Part shown: positions 1 through 7,089 of the stretch, piece after piece
How positions within the stretch are numbered: the first letter of the stretch is position 1
Layout of the letters: the number at the start of each line of letters is the position of its first letter
Source of the DNA: Clostridia bacterium
GTDB lineage: Bacteria; Bacillota; Clostridia; Oscillospirales; Acutalibacteraceae
Length of the DNA stretch: 44,379 bases
Direction: 5' to 3'
Assembly: GCA_017625835.1 (NCBI GenBank)
Contig: JAGAKF010000018.1
Location: 1-44,379, forward strand
Program-made: the position numbers and the translations under genes
Notes under the pieces: model-generated
What the model was told of the DNA's origin: nothing
Seen by the model: the letters and a program-made list of their open reading frames with translations, nothing else
The model's database searches: none

Positions 1-49
1 AGGCACTATCAAAGTCGAAGTGTTATATTTTAGCGTCGCAGACCCTTAA

Positions 50-139
50 TGTTTGCAATGCAAACACATCATTCGCGTAGCGAACATCATTCATCATATC
101 CGCACAGCGGATGCATCATTGCAAAGGCATCGCCTTTGC
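50..139. repeat. array of four different short palindromes separated by CATCAT-like spacers
   Basis: Four perfect short inverted repeats follow one another: TGTTTGCAATGCAAACA (50-66), TTCGCGTAGCGAA (72-84), ATCCGCACAGCGGAT (98-112) and GCAAAGGCATCGCCTTTGC (121-139). Each has a 3-base loop, the stems are unrelated in sequence, and the linkers all contain CATCAT or TCATCAT. The array lies downstream of the terminator of the leftmost operon. It codes for nothing I can see. It looks like an intergenic hairpin repeat element; positions 1-49 and 140-198 hold nothing else I recognise. Confidence 0.7.
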
Positions 140-198
140 TCTACAAACCCGAATTTATTGAATTTTTGAGAATTTATAAAATATTCACAATTCTAATA

Positions 199-228
199 AA
201 AAAGCACTTGAGTTAACAAGTGCTTTTT
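199..228 (-). terminator. intrinsic terminator of the seven-gene operon
   Basis: Inverted repeat AAAAAGCACTTG / CAAGTGCTTTTT with a 6-base loop, directly after the stop codon of the GH20 gene. On the minus strand it ends in a T run, so it should stop transcription of the operon that begins near 6950. It is symmetric enough to work in both directions. Confidence 0.85.
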
Positions 229-229
229 G

Positions 230-1783
230 TCAGTTCTTTTGTTTTTTCAATGCTTCGTTCTTTTTAAACTCCTTACCGTCTTTGCCGTGGCTAAACATCG
301 GGATAAGCTTGCGTCTGGTTTTATCATCAAGGCGGTAATAGTTAATCCCCTTGCTTCTGAGATAAAGCTTGTAGAACTTCTGACGTTCGCTGAAATCCTT
401 ATAGTTTCGTTTTTCAAGCTTTACCCAGGCCACCTCTGCAAGTGCGGAAAGCCTCGGATAAAGGCTGTACTCGATTGCTTCGGGAGTATCAATCCATTCT
501 GTCCAGAGTTCACCTTCGATACCCTTGACTCTTACGCCCTTTTTACGGAAGCCTTTTTTCTTTTCGTTGAATTTATAGGTTTTCTTCAAAGGGATTGAGC
601 CGTAGCTGTAATTGAAATAAAAATCAAGCATCGGAGAAAGAATAACTTCACGCTTCTTAGCCTGCTTTTTAACCATTACAGCGTTCTGGAATGTCCAGTA
701 CTGGCAGATGATGTTCTTATCAAGTTCATCGCCGAGGCAGTCATTCCAGGCAATACAGGTCTTTCCCCTGTGGCGAAGCATTTCATTGATTCTTCCCATG
801 AAGTACATCTGCAGATGCTTTTCATTCTTGAGAGAATTATCTTTGATTTTTGCCTGACACTTCGGACATTTGCGCCACTTGCCGTATCTTGCTTCGTCTC
901 CGCCGATGTGGAAGTAACGTGACTGAAACAAGGGGCAAACCTCGTCAAAAAGCTTTTCAAGAAAAGCATAAGTATTCTCGTTTCCTGCGCAAAGGATAGC
1001 AGGCATAATGCCCGTTGAAACATTGACATCTGTTTCCTTTCCGTCGCAGGAAAGCTCGGGATAAGCTGCAACCATAGCCGTTGTGTGGCCCGGTATATCA
1101 ATCTCAGGGATGACCCTCACGTGCCTTTGTGCTGCATATTGTACGATCTCGCGAATTTCATCGTGGGTATAGTAAAACGGTCCGTATTCGGGCTGTGATT
1201 CGTCCTGACCGCGTTTTCCGAGATAAGCATAGCGTCTTTTTGATGCAACCTCGTTAAGAAGCGGAAAAACCTTTGATTCAATGCGGTATCCCTGGTCATC
1301 CGCAAGATGCCAGTGGAAAACGTTGATTTTGAGCATCGACATATTATCGATAAGCTTCTTGACTGTTTCCTTGCCGAAGAAGTGTCTGCATTCGTCAAGC
1401 ATCATTCCGCGGTGACGGTAGCAGGGCTTATCCTCAATTAAGAAGCCTGTAATATTCTTCTTGCCGTCAACTTTTTTAACCTGCATAAGAATCCATTTAA
1501 GCGTTACAAACGCATAATAGGCACCGGTTGCAGTTGAGGCTTTGATATGGATATTACCGTTTTCTGTATAGAGGGCATAACCCTCCGGAGCGATACTTTT
1601 CGCCCTTGATATGATTATTTCGTTTTCGCCTGCATCCGAACGCGTGTGAAGGTATTCCGAAAGCGCATTTCCTACGCTCAGGAACGAGCGGACACAGTTG
1701 ACCGCCGTCATATCGGAGACAACAACCGTTTCATTATCCTTCACGTCATAACGTACGGGACGCGGAATTATCGAATATTTCAT
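230..1783 (-). CDS. GH20 family beta-N-acetylhexosaminidase, cytoplasmic
   Basis: A 517-aa glycoside hydrolase family 20 enzyme, expected to remove terminal beta-linked GlcNAc or GalNAc from oligosaccharides by substrate-assisted catalysis. A GH20b-like N-terminal domain occupies about residues 1-120. The catalytic TIM barrel follows, with GMMLDECRHF near 126-135, NVFHWHLADDQGYRIE near 164-179 and the signature HIGGDE at 292-297, where D296-E297 is the catalytic pair. No signal peptide is visible, so it probably acts on imported sugars in the cytosol. The ATG sits 1 nt after the ABC-F stop codon with an AAAGGGCGAG ribosome site, so it is the last gene of the operon. Its link to the peptide cassette upstream may be only transcriptional. 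The family is clear; the natural substrate is not. Confidence 0.93.
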   Translation of the reverse strand: MKYSIIPRPVRYDVKDNETVVVSDMTAVNCVRSFLSVGNALSEYLHTRSDAGENEIIISRAKSIAPEGYALYTENGNIHIKASTATGAYYAFVTLKWILMQVKKVDGKKNITGFLIEDKPCYRHRGMMLDECRHFFGKETVKKLIDNMSMLKINVFHWHLADDQGYRIESKVFPLLNEVASKRRYAYLGKRGQDESQPEYGPFYYTHDEIREIVQYAAQRHVRVIPEIDIPGHTTAMVAAYPELSCDGKETDVNVSTGIMPAILCAGNENTYAFLEKLFDEVCPLFQSRYFHIGGDEARYGKWRKCPKCQAKIKDNSLKNEKHLQMYFMGRINEMLRHRGKTCIAWNDCLGDELDKNIICQYWTFQNAVMVKKQAKKREVILSPMLDFYFNYSYGSIPLKKTYKFNEKKKGFRKKGVRVKGIEGELWTEWIDTPEAIEYSLYPRLSALAEVAWVKLEKRNYKDFSERQKFYKLYLRSKGINYYRLDDKTRRKLIPMFSHGKDGKEFKKNEALKKQKN

Positions 1784-1784
1784 A

Positions 1785-3377
1785 TTACTCGCCCTTTATT
1801 TCCTCAAGGTATTCGTCATAAGTGATTTCTTTATCATAGAAGCTGCCGGGTGTTACGTCAATGATTCTGTTTGCGATGGTCTGCACAAACTGGTGGTCAT
1901 GTGAAGTAAAGAGCACCGTTTCGGGGAACTTGATTATTCCCTCATTGAGCGATGCGATTGACTCGAGGTCAAGGTGGTTAGTAGGCTCATCAAAGATGAG
2001 AACATTAGCACCCGAAAGCATCATTTTACAAAGCATACAGCGTACACGCTCACCACCCGAAAGCACCTTTGCTTTCTTGGTCGCTTCTTCGCCTGAGAAC
2101 ATCATTCTGCCGAGCCAGCCTCTTACGTCTGTTTCGAAGATAAGATCGGAATAACGACGGAGCCAGTCGATAAGTGAATCCTCACAGCCGTCAAAGAACT
2201 CTGAGTTATCTGACGGGAAGTATGCCTGAGATGTTGTAACACCCCACTTGAAGGAGCCCTCATCAGGTTCAATTTCACCCATAAGAATCTGGAAAAGTGT
2301 TGTTTTTGCAAGTGAGTCAGTTCCGACAAAAGCAACCTTTTCGTCAGGCTTGATTGTAAAGCTTACGTTGTCAAGCACCTTGCGGTCGCCGATTGTTTTG
2401 CTGATTCCGCTAACCGTAAGAAGTTCGTTACCAACCTCACGGTCAGGCTTGAAAGAAACGAACGGGAAACGGCGTGAAGAAACAGGCATATCCTCGATAA
2501 CGAGATTATCAAGAAGCTTTTTACGGCTTGTCGCCTGCTTGGATTTTGAAGCATTGGCACTGAATCGGGCAATAAATTCCTGCAATTCTTTTGCTTTCTG
2601 TTCAGCCTTCTTATTCTGCTCACGGAGCTGACGCTGTGCAAGCTGAGTATAATCGTACCAGAAGTCGTAGTTACCGACGTACATACCGATCTTGCCGAAG
2701 TCGATATCTACGATGTGTGTGCAGACTTTATTAAGGAAATGACGGTCATGGGAGACAACGATAACCGTGCTGTCAAGCTCAATAAGGAACTCTTCGAGCC
2801 AGGCGATTGCATCAATGTCAAGATGGTTGGTCGGCTCGTCCATAAGAAGAATATCGGGATTTCCGAAAAGAGCCTGTGCAAGAAGAACCTTGACCTTGAT
2901 TTCATTGTCAAGGTCGCTCATCTGCTGATAGTGGTATTCATTTGTAACGCCGAGGCCGTTAAGGAGGATTTCAGCATCGCTTTCCGCGCTCCATCCGCCC
3001 ATCTCTGCAAATTCCTCTTCAAGCTCGCTGACACGTATTCCGTCCTCTTCCGAAAAATCCTCTTTCATATAGAGAGCTTCTTTTTCGTCCATAATTTCGC
3101 AGAGCTTCGGATTACCCATAAGCACCGTTCTGATTACATCGTATTCATCAAATGCAAAGTGATCCTGACGAAGAACCGACATTCTTTCGCCCGGAGTGAT
3201 TATAACCTCACCCTTATTCGGCTCAATTTCGCCTGAAAGGATTTTGAGGAAAGTTGACTTACCTGCACCATTGGCACCGATAAGGCCGTAACAGTTGCCG
3301 TTTGTGAATTTCAAATCCGCGCCCTTAAAAAGCTCTCTGCCGCCGTACTGGAGGCTTACATTAACCGTACTGATCAA
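1785..3377 (-). CDS. ABC-F family ATPase, YbiT type
   Basis: A 530-aa soluble protein with two ATP-binding cassettes and no membrane domain, the same length as E. coli YbiT. Walker A1 is GANGAGKST (34-42) and Walker B1 LLMDEPTNHLD (177-187). The inter-domain linker (about 240-310) has the FSANASKSKQATSR stretch typical of YbiT. Signature 2 is LSGGE (439-443) and Walker B2 IFDEPTNHLD (461-470). The second Walker A is unusual, GTDSLAKTT (352-360), with Ala before the Lys, and the first signature is degenerate (MSDLDNE). ABC-F proteins bind ribosomes and act in translation or antibiotic protection. The start is TTG, supported by AAGGAG 8 nt upstream, and overlaps the peptidase stop codon as TTGA, so its translation is probably coupled to that gene. 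A self-protection role is inference. Confidence 0.9.
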   Translation of the reverse strand: MISTVNVSLQYGGRELFKGADLKFTNGNCYGLIGANGAGKSTFLKILSGEIEPNKGEVIITPGERMSVLRQDHFAFDEYDVIRTVLMGNPKLCEIMDEKEALYMKEDFSEEDGIRVSELEEEFAEMGGWSAESDAEILLNGLGVTNEYHYQQMSDLDNEIKVKVLLAQALFGNPDILLMDEPTNHLDIDAIAWLEEFLIELDSTVIVVSHDRHFLNKVCTHIVDIDFGKIGMYVGNYDFWYDYTQLAQRQLREQNKKAEQKAKELQEFIARFSANASKSKQATSRKKLLDNLVIEDMPVSSRRFPFVSFKPDREVGNELLTVSGISKTIGDRKVLDNVSFTIKPDEKVAFVGTDSLAKTTLFQILMGEIEPDEGSFKWGVTTSQAYFPSDNSEFFDGCEDSLIDWLRRYSDLIFETDVRGWLGRMMFSGEEATKKAKVLSGGERVRCMLCKMMLSGANVLIFDEPTNHLDLESIASLNEGIIKFPETVLFTSHDHQFVQTIANRIIDVTPGSFYDKEITYDEYLEEIKGE

Positions 3378-3853
3378 TTCTTTTTCTCCTTTTCCTTAGG
3401 GAATCTGTCCCCTGTCAAAAACTTAATAAATGAATAAACCTTACTTTTAAAAAGATAGTAATACTTTCTGACATATCTTATCACAGGTAAAAACCTGACG
3501 TAAATTTTATACCCCGGATCCGTAACCTTATATGTCTTTCCGTTGCGGTCAAAAGAGTAAAGCACACCTATTATCTGATCGTGCCTTACGTTGTATTCGT
3601 TCTGCCACTGATTGTCACCGCGCATAACGTAGGTGTCACCATTGACGTAAATCACACGGTGAAGAATATACTGTCCGTTGTCCCTCTGATAAAAAGGTAC
3701 ATCTCCTTTTTTCAAATGTCCCTTAGGTTTTACAAGAGTTACCGTATCTTCGCGGTCACGGATAGTCGGGAGCATACTTACCCCTGCGGACACAAAAGAC
3801 ACCTCTCCGCTTTCTTCAAGAGTTTCCTTTATCAGCGGAGCAATATCGTTCAT
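3374..3853 (-). CDS. S24/S26-type signal-peptidase-like serine protease (Ser-His type)
   Basis: A 159-aa protein of the S24/S26 peptidase superfamily. The catalytic Ser box is AGVSMLPTI with Ser26. The general-base position is in YILHRVI (His65), as in SipW and ER-type signal peptidases, rather than the bacterial Lys. A later conserved box is GDTYVMRGDNQ. No clear N-terminal membrane anchor is visible; the C-terminal end is Tyr- and Lys-rich and amphipathic. I chose the ATG at 3853, 10 nt after the PqqD stop codon; a longer frame opens at 3916 but would overlap the PqqD gene by 53 nt and has a weaker ribosome site. Position within the cassette suggests it cleaves the leader of the small peptide encoded at 6678-6839, or another exported substrate. 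The fold is fairly sure, the substrate unknown. Confidence 0.8.
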   Translation of the reverse strand: MNDIAPLIKETLEESGEVSFVSAGVSMLPTIRDREDTVTLVKPKGHLKKGDVPFYQRDNGQYILHRVIYVNGDTYVMRGDNQWQNEYNVRHDQIIGVLYSFDRNGKTYKVTDPGYKIYVRFLPVIRYVRKYYYLFKSKVYSFIKFLTGDRFPKEKEKKN

Positions 3854-3863
3854 ACTTACTTTT

Positions 3864-4124
3864 TTACTCAACCAAATCTGCCCCTTTGAGTTTTTCAAGG
3901 AATTCCATAACCTCATCCTGAATGTCAGCGGGATTTACTTCACATTCCTTTGCAAGCGCTTCAACAACCTCGTTAGGCTCAGCGCCCTTTTCAAGCATAT
4001 TCCAGATAAACGTTCCCGTTTCATTGACTGTAATAAGTCCCGTGAAGTTAATTCCACCCAAAGCAACGACTATGCTGTTATTTCCGACTTTTCTGAGTCT
4101 GTATCCTTCTTTAATTTTCATCAT
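3864..4124 (-). CDS. PqqD-family peptide-binding protein (RiPP recognition element)
   Basis: An 86-aa protein with the PqqD winged-helix pattern: GYRLRKVGNNSIVVAL for the beta strands, ITVNETGTFIWNMLEKG for the conserved N/G-T-x-xW/I-x-LL region, then a helical C-terminus (EVVEALAKE...VMEFLEKLKG). Family members act as RiPP recognition elements that bind the leader of a precursor peptide and present it to a modifying enzyme. The gene overlaps the end of the exporter gene by 14 nt, which implies coupled translation. A second ATG directly follows the first. No radical SAM, YcaO or lanthionine enzyme is next to it, so the partner may be the HPr-kinase-like protein encoded at 5859-6557. Confidence in the family is high for a small protein. 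Confidence 0.85.
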   Translation of the reverse strand: MMKIKEGYRLRKVGNNSIVVALGGINFTGLITVNETGTFIWNMLEKGAEPNEVVEALAKECEVNPADIQDEVMEFLEKLKGADLVE

Positions 4125-5841
4125 TCTCTCCTCCGTACGTGTTGAGAATTTTTATCTTTTTGTTATCAATCCGAATTTCTTTGTTGCACACATTAAGTGC
4201 AGCGGGTTTGTGCGTAATAATGATGCACGTTCTGTTCTGAAGATCGCGGAGATTTTTGAGAAGTCGTTCTTCGGTAGCTTCATCAAGAGCCGATGTCGCC
4301 TCGTCGAGAAGCAGAATCGGAGCGCCATAAAGAATCGCTCTTGCGATAGCGATTCGCTGAATCTGACCTTCTGAAAGGCCCATTCCCCTCTCTCCTACGA
4401 CTGTTTCAAGGCCGTCGGGAAGTTCACGTACAAATTCATCAGCACAGCTGATTTCGACTGCGCGCATAATTTCTTCGTCAGTTTTACCTTCGCACATAAA
4501 CGTGATATTTTCACGAAGTGTACCTGAAAGAAGCATATTGCCCTGCGGTACATATGAAAAGAGGTCTCTTGTTCCTCTGTCAACAAGCCTTTCGTTCTGA
4601 CCGTCGCCTACGGTGATAGTTCCGCTTTCAGGATAAATAACACCGAGTAACAGCTTTAAAAGTGTACTTTTGCCTATACCGGAAATACCTGTTATTGCTG
4701 CAAAGTCACCCTTATTTACGGTTACACTCGCATCATCAAATATAAGGTCACGGTTGTATCTGAAAGTTAATGAGTTAAAGCTGATTGTTTTCAGATTTTT
4801 ATAGTATTCATCGACATCGCCGATTTCCTCGTGAGTGTCAAATTCGTCGTCATAATCTTCAAGTTCAATAAGTCTTTCGGCCGAAGCAATAATACCGTAG
4901 AACCGCGGCAAAACACCTGCGAGAGAAGAAAGCGGACCCTGAATCTGATTTACAAGCTGGAGAATGGCAGTCATCTGGCCAACGTCGATATGCCCTTGAA
5001 AAACACGGATACCACCAAGCACCATCGCAAAAAGATAACCGAGGCTGAATGCCATCTGCATACCTGTGTTGGCAAAGATACTGATTGTTGCACGTTTAAT
5101 TCTTATTTTATAATTCTTATTCTGAAGGTCCTTAGCTTTTGCAATTATCTGATCATACGCATTGAAAACCTTGATGACAAGAACACTTGTGATTGATTCC
5201 TGAAAAAACGAACGGACATTACCGTCTGCCTCCTGCGCAGCTTTATGAATCCGTTTAAGATAATTTCTGAAAAATCGTGTTGTTACTGCAATAAGTGAGC
5301 CGCCGCCAAGAAAAATAAGTGCAAAAATATAGTCCAGCTGTACCATAATCACAACTGAAGCAATAAGCTTAGTCAGAAGCGAAACAATATTCGGCAAAAG
5401 CCCTGTAACGCCGTCGCAGATTGTCTGCACATCGGAAGTCAGTCTGTTAAGAATATCACCGCTGTGGTGCTTCGTAAGCTGTGCATAATCCTTGCGGATT
5501 ATTTTTTCAAAAACGCGGCTTCTGATTTTGATTTCTATCTTAGCTTTTGCCCGTTCAAACATATTGTTGTTGAAAACCTTGAGCGCAAGCTGAAGAAGAA
5601 CAAGTATTAAAAGATAAATTGCTCCTTTTTTAAGAAGCTCTGCATCTTTAAGCGTTGCACCGTTGACAACATCCCTCATTCCGAATGCCGTAAGGATTCC
5701 GAAGAATGAAAGTGCAGCACTTAAAACAGAATAAACAAAAACAAAAAGCCAACTGCCTTTTGAAACACCAAAAATCCACTTTGCAGTGGATAGATCACTT
5801 CTATTTTGGGTTACAGGACAGTTGTCTTTTATCTTTCTCAC
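4111..5841 (-). CDS. ABC exporter with fused membrane and ATPase domains
   Basis: A 576-aa half-transporter. About six hydrophobic segments lie in residues 25-310 (type IV ABC exporter membrane domain) and an ATPase domain in 350-576. Walker A is GISGIGKST (385-393), signature LSEGQ (489-493) and Walker B ILLLDEATSALD (509-520), with a switch His in IIITHKPA. The signature has Glu in place of the first Gly, seen in some peptide exporters. It has no C39 peptidase domain, so leader removal needs a separate protease, consistent with the S24/S26-type enzyme downstream. It starts with GTG behind AAAGGAAAG. It lies 17 nt after the kinase-like gene and overlaps the PqqD gene. Likely role: export of the mature small peptide. 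Confidence 0.92.
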   Translation of the reverse strand: MRKIKDNCPVTQNRSDLSTAKWIFGVSKGSWLFVFVYSVLSAALSFFGILTAFGMRDVVNGATLKDAELLKKGAIYLLILVLLQLALKVFNNNMFERAKAKIEIKIRSRVFEKIIRKDYAQLTKHHSGDILNRLTSDVQTICDGVTGLLPNIVSLLTKLIASVVIMVQLDYIFALIFLGGGSLIAVTTRFFRNYLKRIHKAAQEADGNVRSFFQESITSVLVIKVFNAYDQIIAKAKDLQNKNYKIRIKRATISIFANTGMQMAFSLGYLFAMVLGGIRVFQGHIDVGQMTAILQLVNQIQGPLSSLAGVLPRFYGIIASAERLIELEDYDDEFDTHEEIGDVDEYYKNLKTISFNSLTFRYNRDLIFDDASVTVNKGDFAAITGISGIGKSTLLKLLLGVIYPESGTITVGDGQNERLVDRGTRDLFSYVPQGNMLLSGTLRENITFMCEGKTDEEIMRAVEISCADEFVRELPDGLETVVGERGMGLSEGQIQRIAIARAILYGAPILLLDEATSALDEATEERLLKNLRDLQNRTCIIITHKPAALNVCNKEIRIDNKKIKILNTYGGENDEN

Positions 5842-5858
5842 TTAAATCTTTCCTTTGA

Positions 5859-6557
5859 TTACTTTTTTCTCATAGCGTTGAATGCAACCTCTGCAGCCTC
5901 AACATTCATATTGCATCTGAGCTTATAAACAGGAACATTCTTTATAAGTTCGTCCATAAAGTCACATAACATAATTGTACGAGCCGGATGAGAAGGCCTG
6001 AGCGTTTGTGAAAAAAGAAGCTTTACTGCTTCATCAACACTCATCCGCTCTATTGAGTTTTCCTCAGCTTGTTCAATAAAGCATATGCCGCCAAGCTCCG
6101 CGAAAGTATTCTCGTTTAGGTCGTGTTTTCCGGAAAAAGGAGTGCCAAAGGCATAGTATTTGCCGTCAATTAACCTGTACGCTGCTTTATCGTCATTAAG
6201 AATAAATGCCCTTTCGCCCAAAAGCTTCAGCCAAAGAGCTGTATGGGTTGATTTACCCGTTCCGCAAGGTGCAGAAAACGAATAAGCCATACCGTCGACA
6301 ACAACTGTTGACGAATGAAGAAACATACCGTTATATTCAAGAAGCTTGACATTAAAGGCGGTACCCATCCAGAGATACTCCAGTTCTGCCTCAGACACAC
6401 CTGAATAAAGATTGAGTTGCTGTTCCATAAGATTATCTGTAACGCCGATATTAAAATCTGCTTTTTCATCACAAATATATTTTTCACTTCTCTTTCGGAG
6501 CATATCATATTTAGGCTCATAACCAACGTTGAGTCCCGCTATTTTATAAACAGGCAT
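5859..6557 (-). CDS. HPr-kinase-like P-loop protein of the peptide cassette
   Basis: A 232-aa protein with the HPr kinase/PEPCK-type P-loop: SAPCGTGKST (95-104), then ILNDDKAAYR (119-128) and FGTPFSGKHDLN, which matches the HprK order of P-loop, acidic DDK motif and G-T-P-F-x-G. It lacks the N-terminal DRTGG-like half and the full signature of true HPr kinase, so it is not the carbon-catabolite enzyme. Proteins of this class recur next to PqqD-like proteins in peptide cassettes: ScmC/ScmD in SynChlorMet, and the kinases that phosphorylate lasso peptides such as paeninodin. It may phosphorylate Ser or Thr of the neighbouring peptide. ATG with AAGGAG 8 nt upstream. The fold is well supported, the substrate is inference. 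Confidence 0.8.
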   Translation of the reverse strand: MPVYKIAGLNVGYEPKYDMLRKRSEKYICDEKADFNIGVTDNLMEQQLNLYSGVSEAELEYLWMGTAFNVKLLEYNGMFLHSSTVVVDGMAYSFSAPCGTGKSTHTALWLKLLGERAFILNDDKAAYRLIDGKYYAFGTPFSGKHDLNENTFAELGGICFIEQAEENSIERMSVDEAVKLLFSQTLRPSHPARTIMLCDFMDELIKNVPVYKLRCNMNVEAAEVAFNAMRKK

Positions 6558-6627
6558 AATTTTCGCTCCTTCAGAAGAATTTAAGCTTTAACCATATATA
6601 CTGCCAGCAGATATCGTTAAAACTTAA

Positions 6628-6662
6628 ATTCGGCAGACAACCTTTGGGATTGCCTGCCGAAT
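6628..6662 (-). terminator. hairpin between peptide gene and kinase-like gene, probable partial terminator
   Basis: A 13-bp inverted repeat, ATTCGGCAGGCAA / TTGTCTGCCGAAT with one G-U pair and a 9-base loop, lies 15 nt after the stop codon of the small peptide gene. The tail on the minus strand is only moderately T-rich (TTAAGTTTTAACG). This suits an attenuator or an mRNA 3'-end stabiliser that lets the peptide be made in excess over the downstream enzymes. Confidence 0.7.
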
Positions 6663-6677
6663 CCGTTTTCGGTTTGA

Positions 6678-6839
6678 TTAGCCGATGATAAGATCGCTAC
6701 CGATGCTCTCTGTCGCCGCAGCAGCAGTTGTAGTCTCACCTGCAACATCAGCGCCGATTGCTGCTGATGCGCCTTCAGCAGTAATCTCCTCAATGATATC
6801 GAACTTTTCAATTTCCATTTCAGGTTTCATATAAGTCAT
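6678..6839 (-). CDS. 53-aa candidate RiPP precursor peptide
   Basis: A short gene read from ATG at 6839 to TAA, with TGAGGTG as ribosome site 5 nt upstream. The N-terminal half is leader-like and charged (MTYMKPEMEIEKFDIIEEIT); the C-terminal half (21-53) is made almost only of Ala, Gly, Ser, Thr, Asp, Glu and Ile/Val, with an ETTTAAAATES block and the end SIGSDLIIG. There is no Cys, no aromatic residue after F13 and no signal peptide. It is the first gene after a strong promoter and is followed by a hairpin and by kinase-like, exporter, PqqD and peptidase genes. I do not recognise it as a named family. The gene call is based on ribosome site, leader-like pattern and position; precursor function is inference. 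Confidence 0.75.
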   Translation of the reverse strand: MTYMKPEMEIEKFDIIEEITAEGASAAIGADVAGETTTAAAATESIGSDLIIG

Positions 6840-6955
6840 TATTTTCACCTCAAATATTATTGGACTCGATAAGCGATAATAATAAGAAATTGATCAAGAT
6901 ATCTTTAGTTAACAACCAATTTCATAATAACTCTATTATCACTATATCTTGTTAG

Positions 6956-6984
6956 ATATTATCATAACAGCACTATTTTGTCAA
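6956..6984 (-). promoter_or_regulatory. strong promoter of the peptide operon
   Basis: TTGACA (6979-6984), a 17-base spacer, then TAATAT (6956-6961) preceded by TGA, an extended -10. The leader to the peptide start is about 110 nt and AT-rich. It contains ATAATA-ACTC-TATTAT (6924-6939), a possible operator or small hairpin just downstream of the start point. Confidence 0.8.
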
Positions 6985-7025
6985 TATTTTTCTCATCAGC
7001 TTATTATGGTTAAATAAAAATCAAA

Positions 7026-7047
7026 GCCCCGTGTTTTACCACGGGGC
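7026..7047 (-). terminator. intrinsic terminator after the 577-aa surface protein gene
   Basis: Inverted repeat GCCCCGTG / CACGGGGC with a 6-base loop, followed on the minus strand by TTTGATTTTTA. It ends the transcript of the surface-protein genes on its right and insulates the peptide operon promoter. Confidence 0.85.
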
Positions 7048-7089
7048 CAAGAAAAAATATTATGCGATTCTAATGTTTAATAATTGATA

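Noticed and set aside
1785-3377. Reading the ABC-F gene as decayed because of its odd second Walker A
   Set aside because: The frame is intact at exactly the YbiT length and the second signature and Walker B are normal.
5859-6557. True HPr kinase/phosphorylase of carbon catabolite control
   Set aside because: It is too short, lacks the N-terminal domain and sits in a peptide cassette.
6617-6811. A 64-aa basic reading frame on the minus strand
   Set aside because: It overlaps the 53-aa peptide gene in another frame, has no ribosome site and a low-complexity, Leu/Arg-rich composition typical of shadow frames.
3374-6839. Lasso peptide cluster
   Set aside because: A PqqD-like protein, a kinase-like protein and an exporter are present, but there is no asparagine-synthetase-like cyclase or transglutaminase-type protease, and the peptide lacks a Gly-starting core with an Asp/Glu acceptor after a Thr-x leader end.
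6840-6955. Riboswitch in the long leader of the peptide operon
   Set aside because: The region is AT-rich with only one weak 6-bp dyad and no conserved-looking core.
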